A DNA stretch of 64,000 nt from Anaerococcus vaginalis (GTDB lineage: Bacteria; Bacillota; Clostridia; Tissierellales; Peptoniphilaceae): the NCBI GenBank assembly GCA_018363915.1, contig JAGZMY010000004.1:98322-162321 (forward strand), read 5' to 3'. Made by a program: the position numbers and the translations under genes. The notes below the pieces were generated by a model. It did no database searches, had not been told where the DNA came from, and was given only the letters and a program-made list of their open reading frames with translations. The stretch's first letter is position 1. Each line of letters starts with the position of its first letter. Shown here one piece after another: positions 25,999 through 33,673 of this stretch.

Positions 25999-26586
25999 TT
26001 ATTCTATTACCTTGTCTATTAAGCCATATTCTTTTGCTTCATAAGCATCCATAGCAAAATCTCTGTCTGTATCTTTTTGAATTTTTTCAATACTTTGGCC
26101 GGTATTATCTGCCAAAATTTTGTTTAGTCTTTTTTTCATTTTTAAAATTTGTTCAGCTTGGATTTGAATATCGCTTGCTTGACCTTGAGCTCCACCTGAT
26201 GGTTGATGGATTAGGATGTTTGAATTTGGAAGAGAAAATCTCTTTCCCTTTGCTCCAGATGAAAGTAAAACTGCTCCCATTGATGCAGCTTGACCTATAC
26301 AAATTGTAGATACATCTGGTTTTATATAATTCATTGTGTCATAGATTGCAAGTCCTGCTGTAACCACTCCACCTGGTGAATTTATATAAAATTGAATATC
26401 CTTGTTTGGATCTTGGCTTTCCAAAAATAAGAGTTGAGCAATAATTATATCACTTACTCCATCTTCAACAGGACCTGTTAGAAAAATAATCCTATCTTTT
26501 AATAATCTTGAGTAAATATCATAAGCACGCTCGCCCCTATTTGTTTGCTCTATAACCGTAGGAACTAAAAAGTTTTTTGCGTTCAT
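25999..26586 (-). CDS. clpP: ATP-dependent Clp protease proteolytic subunit
   Basis: 195-residue serine protease forming the ClpP barrel. Catalytic Ser102 in IGQAASMGAVLL and His127 in PNSNILIHQPSGG are both present, and the Asp lies in the conserved RDFAMDAYEAKEYGLID region. INSPGGVVTAGLAIYDTM is intact. It stands between tig and clpX, the order tig-clpP-clpX-lon seen in many bacteria, linking nascent-chain folding and degradation. No CtsR-type repeat was seen before it. Confidence 0.97.
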   Translation of the reverse strand: MNAKNFLVPTVIEQTNRGERAYDIYSRLLKDRIIFLTGPVEDGVSDIIIAQLLFLESQDPNKDIQFYINSPGGVVTAGLAIYDTMNYIKPDVSTICIGQAASMGAVLLSSGAKGKRFSLPNSNILIHQPSGGAQGQASDIQIQAEQILKMKKRLNKILADNTGQSIEKIQKDTDRDFAMDAYEAKEYGLIDKVIE

Positions 26587-26619
26587 AAAATCTCCTTATC
26601 TTTTTGGAGTTTATGATTA

Positions 26620-27954
26620 CTAATCTTCTTTTTCGTCTTCTTTATTTTCTTCTTCTTTTTTAGCTGGAACTAATTTTACATTTTTTTCTAGAAGTTCTAC
26701 AGCTTTTCTTCTTTTAACATTTTCTATAACTGTATCTCTAGAAACATTCTTTTCGAAGATTTCTTTGAATTTTTCGTAATCGTCTACTCCATATTGTTTA
26801 GCAGCATCTTTTATTTCATTTTCTATTTCTTCATCACTTACTTCAATATTTTCTTTCAAAGCAACTTCATCCATTACAAGATTTGCTTTTACTTTATCTT
26901 CTGCAACAGCTCTATATTGATCTCTAATTGCAGACATGTCCATTTTTGTCATTTCAATATATTGTTGTAAAGAAATTCCCATTTGACGTAATCTTTGGTC
27001 AAGATTTTGCATTTCAAGATCAATTTCTTGGTTTACTAATGGATCTGGAGCATTTACTTCAGATTTTTCTACCAAAGCTTTGATTGCTTCATTTTGAATT
27101 TGATTTTTTACAAATTTTTCTTTATCTTCTTTAAGATTTTTCTTTGTATCTTCTTTTAATTCTTCTAATGTTTCAAATTCAGAAATATCTTTTGCAAATT
27201 CATCGTCAATTTTTGGAAGTTCTTTTCTTGAAATTGAATTGATTTCCACTTCAAATCTTGCGTCTTTTCCTTGGAATTCTTTTGCTTGATAATCTTCAGG
27301 GAAAGTTACATTAACGTCAAATTTATCTCCAACTTTGTGGCCTTCAACTTGTTTTTCAAAATCGCCAACAAATGATTTTGATCCAAGAACTAAATCATGA
27401 TTTTCAGCTTTTCCACCTTCAAATCTTTCTCCATCAAGAAAACCATCAAAATCTATATTTACTGTATCTCCATCTTGAGCTTCGCCGTCTTCTATTGGAA
27501 TAATTCTTGCATTTTCTTCTTGTTGATGTTTTAGTTCGTGTTCTACATCTTCATCTGTAACTTCTGTTGGAATTTCTGTAACTTCAAGTTCAGAATAATC
27601 TCCAAGTGTTGGATGTGGTTTTGTTTCAACTTCTACTTTAAATACAACGTCTTTTCCTTTTTCTATATCGTCAAAATCAACTGATGGTTGATCTATTACT
27701 TCAAGATTTAATTCATCAATTGCCTTGTTATAAGGTTCTGGGAAAACTTCTTGAATTGCTTCATCGTAGAATACTTCTACTCCATACATTTTTTCAATAA
27801 TTCTTTTTGGAACTTTTCCTTTTCTAAATCCATCTACCCTATATCTAGACTTATTTTTTTTATAAACATTATTAACTGCTTTTTCAAAATCTTCAGCAGC
27901 TACTACTAAGTCAAATTTTGCTATATTATTTTCATGTGATTTTAATTCTGTCAT
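26620..27954 (-). CDS. tig: Trigger factor (ribosome-associated chaperone and peptidyl-prolyl isomerase)
   Basis: 444 residues in the usual three-domain layout. The ribosome-binding N-domain has VDGFRKGKVPKRIIEKMYG near residue 39 (family signature GFRxGxxP), the FKBP-like domain lies near 155-240 (GDTVNIDFDGFLDGERFEGG), and the helical chaperone domain ends in an acidic/Lys tail. AGGAGG precedes the ATG, and a TATATT box about 30 bases upstream suggests a promoter for tig-clpP-clpX. Confidence 0.97.
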   Translation of the reverse strand: MTELKSHENNIAKFDLVVAAEDFEKAVNNVYKKNKSRYRVDGFRKGKVPKRIIEKMYGVEVFYDEAIQEVFPEPYNKAIDELNLEVIDQPSVDFDDIEKGKDVVFKVEVETKPHPTLGDYSELEVTEIPTEVTDEDVEHELKHQQEENARIIPIEDGEAQDGDTVNIDFDGFLDGERFEGGKAENHDLVLGSKSFVGDFEKQVEGHKVGDKFDVNVTFPEDYQAKEFQGKDARFEVEINSISRKELPKIDDEFAKDISEFETLEELKEDTKKNLKEDKEKFVKNQIQNEAIKALVEKSEVNAPDPLVNQEIDLEMQNLDQRLRQMGISLQQYIEMTKMDMSAIRDQYRAVAEDKVKANLVMDEVALKENIEVSDEEIENEIKDAAKQYGVDDYEKFKEIFEKNVSRDTVIENVKRRKAVELLEKNVKLVPAKKEEENKEDEKED

Positions 27955-28003
27955 CGTTTTGCCTCCTAAAACACTACATACTCATTAGTTTAATATACTA
28001 CTT

Positions 28004-29332
28004 CTAATAATTTCTATCAAGATTATTGTATTTATTTTTTATATATTTAACAATTTCACTTTTTTTATTTTCTAATTTTTCATCCATTACCAAATTATAA
28101 ACTTCATTTAAAATCTCTCCAAGCTTTTTTCCCTCTTTAAATCCCATTTCTATTAAATCATTGCCAGAAAAATCAATTTGGTCTTTTTCCCTTGGAGTAT
28201 TTGAATTTAAAATTTCTTCTAAAAGTTTTTTTGCATTTAAAATATTTTCTGTATTATCGTGAACTGTCGAAAGAACATCTGCTTTTTGCAAATCAAACAA
28301 ATCGTAAATATTTTCATCTCCAACTTTTCTCAAAAGCTTTCTTACAGATTTTTTTGTGTATATATTGGTATTATCCATGTGTCTTTCTACCAATAGCGAG
28401 GTGTTTTCGATAAATTTTTTGGAATATTTTAAATCTTTTAACCTATTTTTAATTATTTCTTTTGATATTTCTTGGTGTCCAAAAAATCTACCCTCTCCAT
28501 TTTCATCAAGAAAAAATGTATCAATTTTTCCTGTATCGTGAAAAAGCCCTGCCATTCTTGTTTTTAAATTTGCTGGCGTCATATCCAATACTTTCATAGA
28601 ATGTTCAAATAAATCAAATTTATGGTGGGAGGAATGTTGGTTAAAGCCTATCATTTTTTTAACTTCTGGAAATATATATTCCAAAAGACCAAGCTTTTCT
28701 AATAATCTAATCCCTTTTGATGGATTTTTAGATAATAAAATTTTATTAATCTCATCTCTAATTCTTTCTTTTGATATTTCTTCTATATTATTTTTCTTAT
28801 TTTTTATTGCATTTTTTAAATTTTCTTCTATTTCAAAATCCAAAACTGTAGCAAATCTTACTGCCCTTAAAGCTCTTAGATAATCTTCTTCAATTCTTTC
28901 GTAAGGATTGCCAACAGCTCTTATTATCTTATCCTTTAAATCTTTTTTTCCATCAAATAAATCTATTATCTTGCCATTTCTTTCTGCCATGGCATTTATG
29001 GTAAAATCTCTTCTTTTTAAATCTTCTTCAATTGTATTTGAAAAGGAAATTTTATCAGGATGTCTTTTGTCTTTGTAAAAAGATTCAGCCCTAAAACTTG
29101 TAATTTCAAATTCTTCAGATTTATAAATAACCTTTATTGTTCCAAATTTTTTCCCTATATCTATTAATTTCATATCAGAAAAAATTTTCATTATTTGTTC
29201 TGGTCTAGCTCTTGTTGTCAAATCAATATCGTGGATTTTCTCTCCCAAAAGCTTATCCCTTAATGCTCCGCCTACAAGATAAGTTTCAAAACCAGAATCT
29301 TCAAGTCTTTTTACTAAATATTTATAGGACAT
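28004..29332 (-). CDS. cca: CCA tRNA nucleotidyltransferase / poly(A) polymerase family with HD domain
   Basis: 442 residues. Nucleotidyltransferase head: GFETYLVGGALRDKLLG near residue 14, the metal pair in HDIDLTT, and RRDFTINAMAER near 107. RNA-binding segment: EDYLRALRAVRFATVLDFEI near 152. A C-terminal HD domain near 245-330 has HSMKVLDM and RMAGLFHDTGK. Adds or repairs CCA tails of tRNA; an A-adding or poly(A) role cannot be excluded. Its ATG overlaps the cdaR stop (TAATG), so it is translationally coupled to the c-di-AMP genes. Confidence 0.92.
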   Translation of the reverse strand: MSYKYLVKRLEDSGFETYLVGGALRDKLLGEKIHDIDLTTRARPEQIMKIFSDMKLIDIGKKFGTIKVIYKSEEFEITSFRAESFYKDKRHPDKISFSNTIEEDLKRRDFTINAMAERNGKIIDLFDGKKDLKDKIIRAVGNPYERIEEDYLRALRAVRFATVLDFEIEENLKNAIKNKKNNIEEISKERIRDEINKILLSKNPSKGIRLLEKLGLLEYIFPEVKKMIGFNQHSSHHKFDLFEHSMKVLDMTPANLKTRMAGLFHDTGKIDTFFLDENGEGRFFGHQEISKEIIKNRLKDLKYSKKFIENTSLLVERHMDNTNIYTKKSVRKLLRKVGDENIYDLFDLQKADVLSTVHDNTENILNAKKLLEEILNSNTPREKDQIDFSGNDLIEMGFKEGKKLGEILNEVYNLVMDEKLENKKSEIVKYIKNKYNNLDRNY

Positions 29333-30270
29333 TAATTTTTCTTTCCTAATTTCACATAGACATTTACAAAATAATCTCCCTCATTTAGCGCGACAGCTTG
29401 TGGGATTTCAAGTTCTACTCTTTGCTCAAATTCGTCGTTTTTTAAATTTGATAGGTCGATTTCTCTAGTTTTTATTGCACTTATTTTATCAACTATACTT
29501 TTTTCTCCCTTCACTATAACCTTGTTTGGAGAAATTTTACTTTCTTCAATTTGCATATTTTTTGGAAGATTATCGTAATTTAATTCTACGCCTACTTCCT
29601 TACTTTGGAGAACATCAAAAGAAATTGACACATCATTTTGTGACAAATCTACATTTTCTACAGTTTTTCCATTTTTATCTACTGGTTTTACTCCAATATC
29701 ATGAATTTTCCCATCAAGATATTCTTCTTCATTTATATTTAATACAATTTTATCAACCTTATCAACATAATTTCTAAGGCCAGATACGGTAATTTTTTTT
29801 GTAGATTGCTCGCTTACATTAATAATTTTTGATTCTTTTAACCTATCAGAAATTTTTATATCTACAGTCAAATCCTTTTTTACAATTTTTTCCATTTTCA
29901 AATTAATATTTGACGGACTTACACTCTCAATCCTTATTCCTGACGGAACATCAACATTTACATTTAAAGTTTTTATTCCTTCTGTTGGAACGCCCAAATC
30001 TATGCTTGCAACCAAATCTTCTGCTGATAATGATGCAAGATCTGATCTTGAACCTTCAACTTTTACATTTACACTTGCCACCTCATCTTTACCAACCAAA
30101 GCATAGCCATCTTTTTGCATTACTTCTTGATTTTTAATTATTAAAGGAACATTTCTTATAGTTTTTGATAAAGAAGGATTTGTTGAAGTCATTACAAAAG
30201 CCCACATAATGACAGCGACAAGAATTGATAAAACAATCAATTTTCTGTCATTTTTATTATTCATTTTCAA
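29332..30270 (-). CDS. cdaR: CdaR, YbbR-domain regulator of the diadenylate cyclase
   Basis: 312 residues: one N-terminal membrane anchor (IVLSILVAVIMWAFVMTS, about residues 10-29) followed by tandem YbbR repeats (about 40-120, 125-200 and 210-305) facing outside the membrane. In Firmicutes, CdaR binds the membrane cyclase CdaA and tunes c-di-AMP synthesis. It overlaps cdaA by 14 bp. The usual third gene, glmM, is absent from this position; cca follows instead. Confidence 0.93.
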   Translation of the reverse strand: MKMNNKNDRKLIVLSILVAVIMWAFVMTSTNPSLSKTIRNVPLIIKNQEVMQKDGYALVGKDEVASVNVKVEGSRSDLASLSAEDLVASIDLGVPTEGIKTLNVNVDVPSGIRIESVSPSNINLKMEKIVKKDLTVDIKISDRLKESKIINVSEQSTKKITVSGLRNYVDKVDKIVLNINEEEYLDGKIHDIGVKPVDKNGKTVENVDLSQNDVSISFDVLQSKEVGVELNYDNLPKNMQIEESKISPNKVIVKGEKSIVDKISAIKTREIDLSNLKNDEFEQRVELEIPQAVALNEGDYFVNVYVKLGKKN

Positions 30271-31072
30271 TCCTCCTTTTAAAATTCAATTTATTTTCAT
30301 CATCTCTTAGCTCTTTCATAAGCCTATCTTTTAAAGACTCGTCATCAAAATATCTATTTATAACACCATTGCTTACTATAGAAATTGTTCCAGTTTCCTC
30401 GCTAACAACAACGACAAGGCAATCACTTTTTTCGCTAATTCCAATAGCTGCTCTGTGACGAGTGCCAAGTTCTTTTGACAAAGTATTATTTGTAGTTAAT
30501 GGCAAATAACAAGCTGCCGCTTCAATCAAATCATCACGAATTATAACCGCCCCATCATGAAGAGGTGTGTTGGGAATAAAAATATTTATCAAAAGTTCGC
30601 TGGAAATTTCAGCAGAAAGATTAGTTCCACTTTCAATAATATCGTTAAGTCCAACTTCTCTTTCAATAACCACCAAAGCACCAATTTTTTGCCTAGACAA
30701 GGAGCTCATAGCAGAAACAATTTCATCAATAGATCTTTCATTCTTATTGTAAGAATCACTAACAAAAAAGCTTCGTCCCCTACCAATTCTTTCCAAAGCA
30801 GACCTTAATTCTGGTTGAAAAACTACAATTATAAATACCAAAGAAACAGTAAAAAATTGATTCATAAGCCATGAAACAGTATTTAATTTAAAAATATCAG
30901 CAATTGATGCAAAAATTAAAACAAAAATAAATCCCTTCATAACTTGTTCAGCTCTAGTATTTTTGAGAAGCTTTAACAATTTATATGCAATAAAAGCAAT
31001 AAGCGTTATATCAATTATATCTGTAATCCTAATTAGCGATAAATACGCTACAAAATTATCTATGTAAGACAT
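30257..31072 (-). CDS. cdaA: Membrane diadenylate cyclase CdaA
   Basis: Makes the second messenger c-di-AMP from two ATP. 271 residues: three N-terminal membrane helices (to about residue 90), a coiled linker, and a DisA_N cyclase domain with the catalytic DGAVIIRDD near residue 172 and GTRHRAAIGISE near 205. AGGAGGTAGAC precedes the ATG and a TATAAT lies at 31101-31096. First gene of cdaA-cdaR-cca. c-di-AMP controls potassium and osmolyte balance and cell-wall tension in this phylum. Confidence 0.96.
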   Translation of the reverse strand: MSYIDNFVAYLSLIRITDIIDITLIAFIAYKLLKLLKNTRAEQVMKGFIFVLIFASIADIFKLNTVSWLMNQFFTVSLVFIIVVFQPELRSALERIGRGRSFFVSDSYNKNERSIDEIVSAMSSLSRQKIGALVVIEREVGLNDIIESGTNLSAEISSELLINIFIPNTPLHDGAVIIRDDLIEAAACYLPLTTNNTLSKELGTRHRAAIGISEKSDCLVVVVSEETGTISIVSNGVINRYFDDESLKDRLMKELRDDENKLNFKRRIENE

Positions 31073-31202
31073 GTCTACCTCCTAAGTCTATTTATATTAT
31101 ATACTTTATTATAAAATTTTGTAGAAAGGAAAGGCTTAAATGAAATAAAATTTAAATTTTTTGAGATTTTTATATTTAAAATTTTTCGTAGAAATTTTTT
31201 AC

Positions 31203-31237
31203 AAAAAAATACCAAGTTTTTGACTTGGTATTTTTTT
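31203..31237 (-). terminator. Bidirectional-looking terminator upstream of cdaA
   Basis: 14-bp perfect stem AAAAAAATACCAAG and complement, 7-nt loop. It marks the left border of the accessory island and insulates cdaA from transcription arriving from the island. Confidence 0.85.
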
Positions 31238-31285
31238 GAATTTTTATTTTTAAATTTAAATTATTTTTTATTTCTTAGTCCCTAT

Positions 31286-31412
31286 TTCGCGGGGCATTAG
31301 TAGAAATTGTGCCACTGGTACATTTTTTAACCAATCATACGCTCTTTGATTGCGTTATACTTAATTCAATCTTTTAATAATTTAAAATTAGAATTTTACT
31401 CTTCGTACTTAC
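31286..31412. repeat. 127-bp palindrome-bearing repeat, copy A
   Basis: Shares with copies B-D the core TAGAAATTGTGCCACTGGTAC, which folds on itself, then an ACGCTCTTTG...TTGCG segment, a T/A-rich stretch and an ending like CTTCGTACTTAC. It is the most diverged copy and lies 1.15 kb from the others, same orientation, on the opposite side of the RDD gene and the broken genes. Confidence 0.75.
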
Positions 31413-31737
31413 TCTGGTTAGTAGTCCGAAGTGATAAATTTAATTTACCAATAAACATGTAGTGAATTTCAATCCTTTGCCTTATTTGACCGTCTATTTC
31501 TTACTTGTCATAGACATATATTTTATCTTTATATTTCTTTTGACCCTTCTCTTATCTGTTCTAATTTTTTTATATAAAACTCCTTTCTTGTAATAAAAAA
31601 GAGATAACATTTATGCTATCCCTTTCAAAGTTTCATTGTTAAATTTATAAAATTCTCTTCAATAATATCTGATATTTCTTTTTGTATAGATTCTATCTTT
31701 ATATCTATTCCTTTTTATTGCATGATATAATTTTCTT
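31413..31737 (-). other. Gene-poor stretch with decayed coding remnants
   Basis: No intact gene. On the minus strand a short open stretch (about 31690-31625) reads KIESIQKEISDIIEENFIN and stops. Below it, a good AAGGAG site (about 31585) is followed not by ATG but by ATA and a frame KKLEQIREGSKEI that soon stops, as if a start codon and frame were lost. It looks like worn accessory genes; the parent families are not recognised. Confidence 0.45.
31594..31623 (-). terminator. Intrinsic terminator inside the accessory island
   Basis: Minus-strand 11-bp stem AGGGATAGCAT / ATGTTATCTCT (two G-T pairs), 2-nt central gap, then CTTTTTT. It ends transcription coming from the RDD gene and the pseudogene downstream of it. 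Confidence 0.7.
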
Positions 31738-31878
31738 TTATTCACTTTTTGCAATATTAGACGTCGGAAATTCGTTCGTAATATTAGGAAATTGATAGTC
31801 AAGATTTTCTGCCTGATTCCAATTAACCTCATCAACATGCTTATCTTTTAATTCTTCCTTACTCTTATAAGGCCTCAT
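31738..31878 (-). pseudogene. Truncated ClbS/DfsB-family (DUF1706) gene remnant
   Basis: 46 codons with a proper GGAGAT ribosome site. The start, MRPYKSKEELK, matches the usual DUF1706 beginning, and DKHVDEVNWNQAENLDYQ matches the later family segment of the form DKRVDEV..AENL.YQ, but about 25-30 residues normally between them are missing and the frame ends soon after. Family members are ~170 residues. Intact relatives protect against colibactin-like genotoxins or act in DinB-like roles. This copy cannot be functional as such. Assignment rests on motif memory, not a search. Confidence 0.55.
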
Positions 31879-31967
31879 ATATCGATCTCCAATTTAATAG
31901 TTACCTTCATTATTTTTCATTATAAGTAACTCTCATTTAAATCTCAACTTTTATTTTCTAATCATTT

Positions 31968-32477
31968 TTATTGATTTTGTACTTGTGTATTTGCCAATAA
32001 ATCACCCAAATGTCTTTTATCATTACGTATAAGACCCATTAATAATAGCAGCACAGCAAATCCGATACCTATAAAAAACAACACGATAGCCCATACATCA
32101 AAGCCAGTATAAATTCCATGAATCGTACTCATATGTCCTATTTGCCATGGTAAAAATTTGATTAAGTTTCTTATAAAGCTTGATTTTAAAGATTTATGTT
32201 TGTAAACAAGTTTTAACCCCGATTTTCGTTTACCAATACTGCCCTCTTTTGAATAATCCAAATAAGAAAAAATCAAAATAATCGGAATAACTGATGTTAA
32301 TAAGGCAATTAATTGTGATTGTAGTTCGTTCATTTTTGGGATTCCTTTAAAAAACAGATAATAAACTGCCATGCTTACTCCAAATAAAAATGCTAAATAC
32401 AAAAGAATAAGTAAATAATCAAAAAACAATTCTTTCATTCGTTTTTTTAATGATATTGGATTATTATTCATAAGCAT
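31968..32477 (-). CDS. RDD-family membrane protein
   Basis: 169 residues with four hydrophobic segments and the RDD signature in the middle: SIGKRKSGLKLVYK near residue 80 and SSFIRNLIKFLPWQIGH near 99, with a second charged motif NDKRHLGDLLA near the end. RDD proteins are poorly defined; a few act in Na+/H+ exchange. It lies inside the repeat-flanked island and uses more varied codons (CGN, ACG) than neighbours, which suggests acquisition. GAGGAT precedes the start; an ATG two codons in is also possible. ClbS/DfsB-like fragments flank it on both sides. Confidence 0.8.
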   Translation of the reverse strand: MLMNNNPISLKKRMKELFFDYLLILLYLAFLFGVSMAVYYLFFKGIPKMNELQSQLIALLTSVIPIILIFSYLDYSKEGSIGKRKSGLKLVYKHKSLKSSFIRNLIKFLPWQIGHMSTIHGIYTGFDVWAIVLFFIGIGFAVLLLLMGLIRNDKRHLGDLLANTQVQNQ

Positions 32478-32554
32478 AATTTATTTATCCTCGCAGTGTC
32501 AAAAGCTTTCTTTATCTCATTTTTTAATTCTTTCTTGCTTTCATAATATCTCAT
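32468..32554 (-). pseudogene. N-terminal ClbS/DfsB-like fragment overlapping the RDD start
   Basis: 28 codons beginning MRYYESKKELKNEIKKAF, the same type of N-terminus as the remnant at 31738-31878, then diverging and stopping inside the RDD gene start. The RDD ribosome site lies within it. It appears to be a second broken DUF1706 gene cut at residue ~18. Confidence 0.5.
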
Positions 32555-32563
32555 ATGCCGAGT

Positions 32564-32690
32564 TCCGCAGGATGTTGATAGAAATTGTGCCACTGGTACA
32601 ATTTTTAGCCTAACATACGCTCTTTGGTCGCGGTCGACTTAATTTGATTTTTTAGTTTTTTTAAACTAGATTTTAATTCTTTGTATTTAG
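32564..32690. repeat. 127-bp palindrome-bearing repeat, copy B
   Basis: First of three tandem copies. Its hairpin (32572-32616) has arms ATGTTGATAGAAATTGTGCC and GGTACAATTTTTAGCCTAACAT around ACT. Read on the minus strand, the rest is open (KYKELKSSLKKLKNQIK then TKERMLG and a stop). Confidence 0.85.
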
Positions 32691-32816
32691 TCCGCGTGGC
32701 ATTAGTAGAAATTGTGCCACCGGCACAATTTTAAATCCAAGCACGCTCCTTGGTTGCGTTTGGCTTAATTTGGTTTTTTATTTTTTTAAAATTGATTTTT
32801 AATTCTTCGTTTTTAC
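32691..32816. repeat. 126-bp palindrome-bearing repeat, copy C
   Basis: Directly follows copy B. Inner hairpin AAATTGTGCC-ACC-GGCACAATTT is perfect and shows compensatory changes relative to copies B and D. Minus-strand frame again open (SKNEELKINFKKIKNQIK, then NATKERAWI, stop). Confidence 0.85.
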
Positions 32817-32870
32817 TCCGCGGGATGTTGGTAGAAATTGTACCACTGGTACAATTTCTAGCCCAACATC
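32817..32870. repeat. Palindrome-bearing repeat, copy D (truncated), fused to the 3' end of the ZIP gene
   Basis: Contains TCCGCGGG and the whole hairpin (32825-32869): ATGTTGGTAGAAATTGTACC, ACT, then the complement with a 2-nt bulge. It then runs directly into the ZIP transporter coding sequence: the last codons of that gene and its TAG are part of the palindrome. Confidence 0.85.
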
Positions 32871-33652
32871 ACATCCAGAATCATCATTACTGAAAAGCCT
32901 ACTGAAAACCAAATTACTCCTAGGTTTGAATGGTCTTCGCCTTCGCCTGTTGCTTCTGGTATTAATTCTTCTACTACTACGTAAAACATTGCTCCGGCTG
33001 CAAAGCTTAAAAGATATGGCAAAATCGGAATCATTATTTGGGATAATAATATTGTAAGAACTGCTGCCACTGGCTCTACTGCTCCTGACAAAACTCCCAT
33101 TATAAATGATTTATTTTTCCCTATTCCTTGACTTTTTAATGGCATAGAAATTATTGCACCTTCTGGAAAATTTTGAATTGCTATTCCAAGTGAAAGCACC
33201 ATGGCTCCTGCCATTGTCAAATCTGTATTCCCTGACAAAACTCCTGCAAATGTAACTCCTACTGCCATTCCTTCTGGAATATTGTGAATTACAACTGCAA
33301 GTACCATCATTGTTGTTTTTCTTAACGAATCATTTTTTGGTCCTTCTGCCACATCGCTATCAACGTGTTGATGGGGAACTACATTATCTAAAAATAATAA
33401 AAATATAATTCCAACGGCAAATCCTACCACAGCAGGAATCCACGCCATTTTTCCTAGCTTTTGATCTACCATATCCATTGCTGGTATTAAAAGCGACCAA
33501 ATACTTGCCGCAACCATTACGCCTGCAGCAAATCCTGATAGGGATTTTTGAATTTTACTTGATAATTCGTTTTTCATTAAATAGACCATAGCCGACCCAA
33601 GGCTTGTGCCTATAAATGGAATTAGTAATCCTATTACTAAATCTTTGCTCAT
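32858..33652 (-). CDS. ZIP-family divalent metal transporter (ZupT-like)
   Basis: 264 residues, eight membrane segments. ZIP core motifs in helices 4 and 5: VVIHNIPEGMAVGVTFAG near residue 119 and SLGIAIQNFPEGAIISMPL near 154, with the metal-binding His/Asn/Pro/Glu sets; a second-half VVEELIPEATGEGEDHSN near 225 is typical of the GufA/ZupT branch. Moves Zn2+ or other divalent metals into the cytosol. Its last codons and stop lie within repeat copy D. glgP follows it on the plus-coordinate side and reads in the same direction. Confidence 0.93.
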   Translation of the reverse strand: MSKDLVIGLLIPFIGTSLGSAMVYLMKNELSSKIQKSLSGFAAGVMVAASIWSLLIPAMDMVDQKLGKMAWIPAVVGFAVGIIFLLFLDNVVPHQHVDSDVAEGPKNDSLRKTTMMVLAVVIHNIPEGMAVGVTFAGVLSGNTDLTMAGAMVLSLGIAIQNFPEGAIISMPLKSQGIGKNKSFIMGVLSGAVEPVAAVLTILLSQIMIPILPYLLSFAAGAMFYVVVEELIPEATGEGEDHSNLGVIWFSVGFSVMMILDVMLG

Positions 33653-33673
33653 TTTTCTCTCTTTCTATTTTTT

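Noticed and set aside
26587..28003. CtsR operator before the clp genes
   Set aside because: No tandem GGTCAAA heptamers were found before tig, clpP or clpX.
32825..32869. Plain rho-independent terminator of the ZIP gene
   Set aside because: The stem is strong but has no T-run on the minus strand, and it recurs in other copies away from any gene end.
32564..32870. CRISPR array
   Set aside because: Units are 126-127 bp, abut one another without unique spacers, and no cas genes are near.
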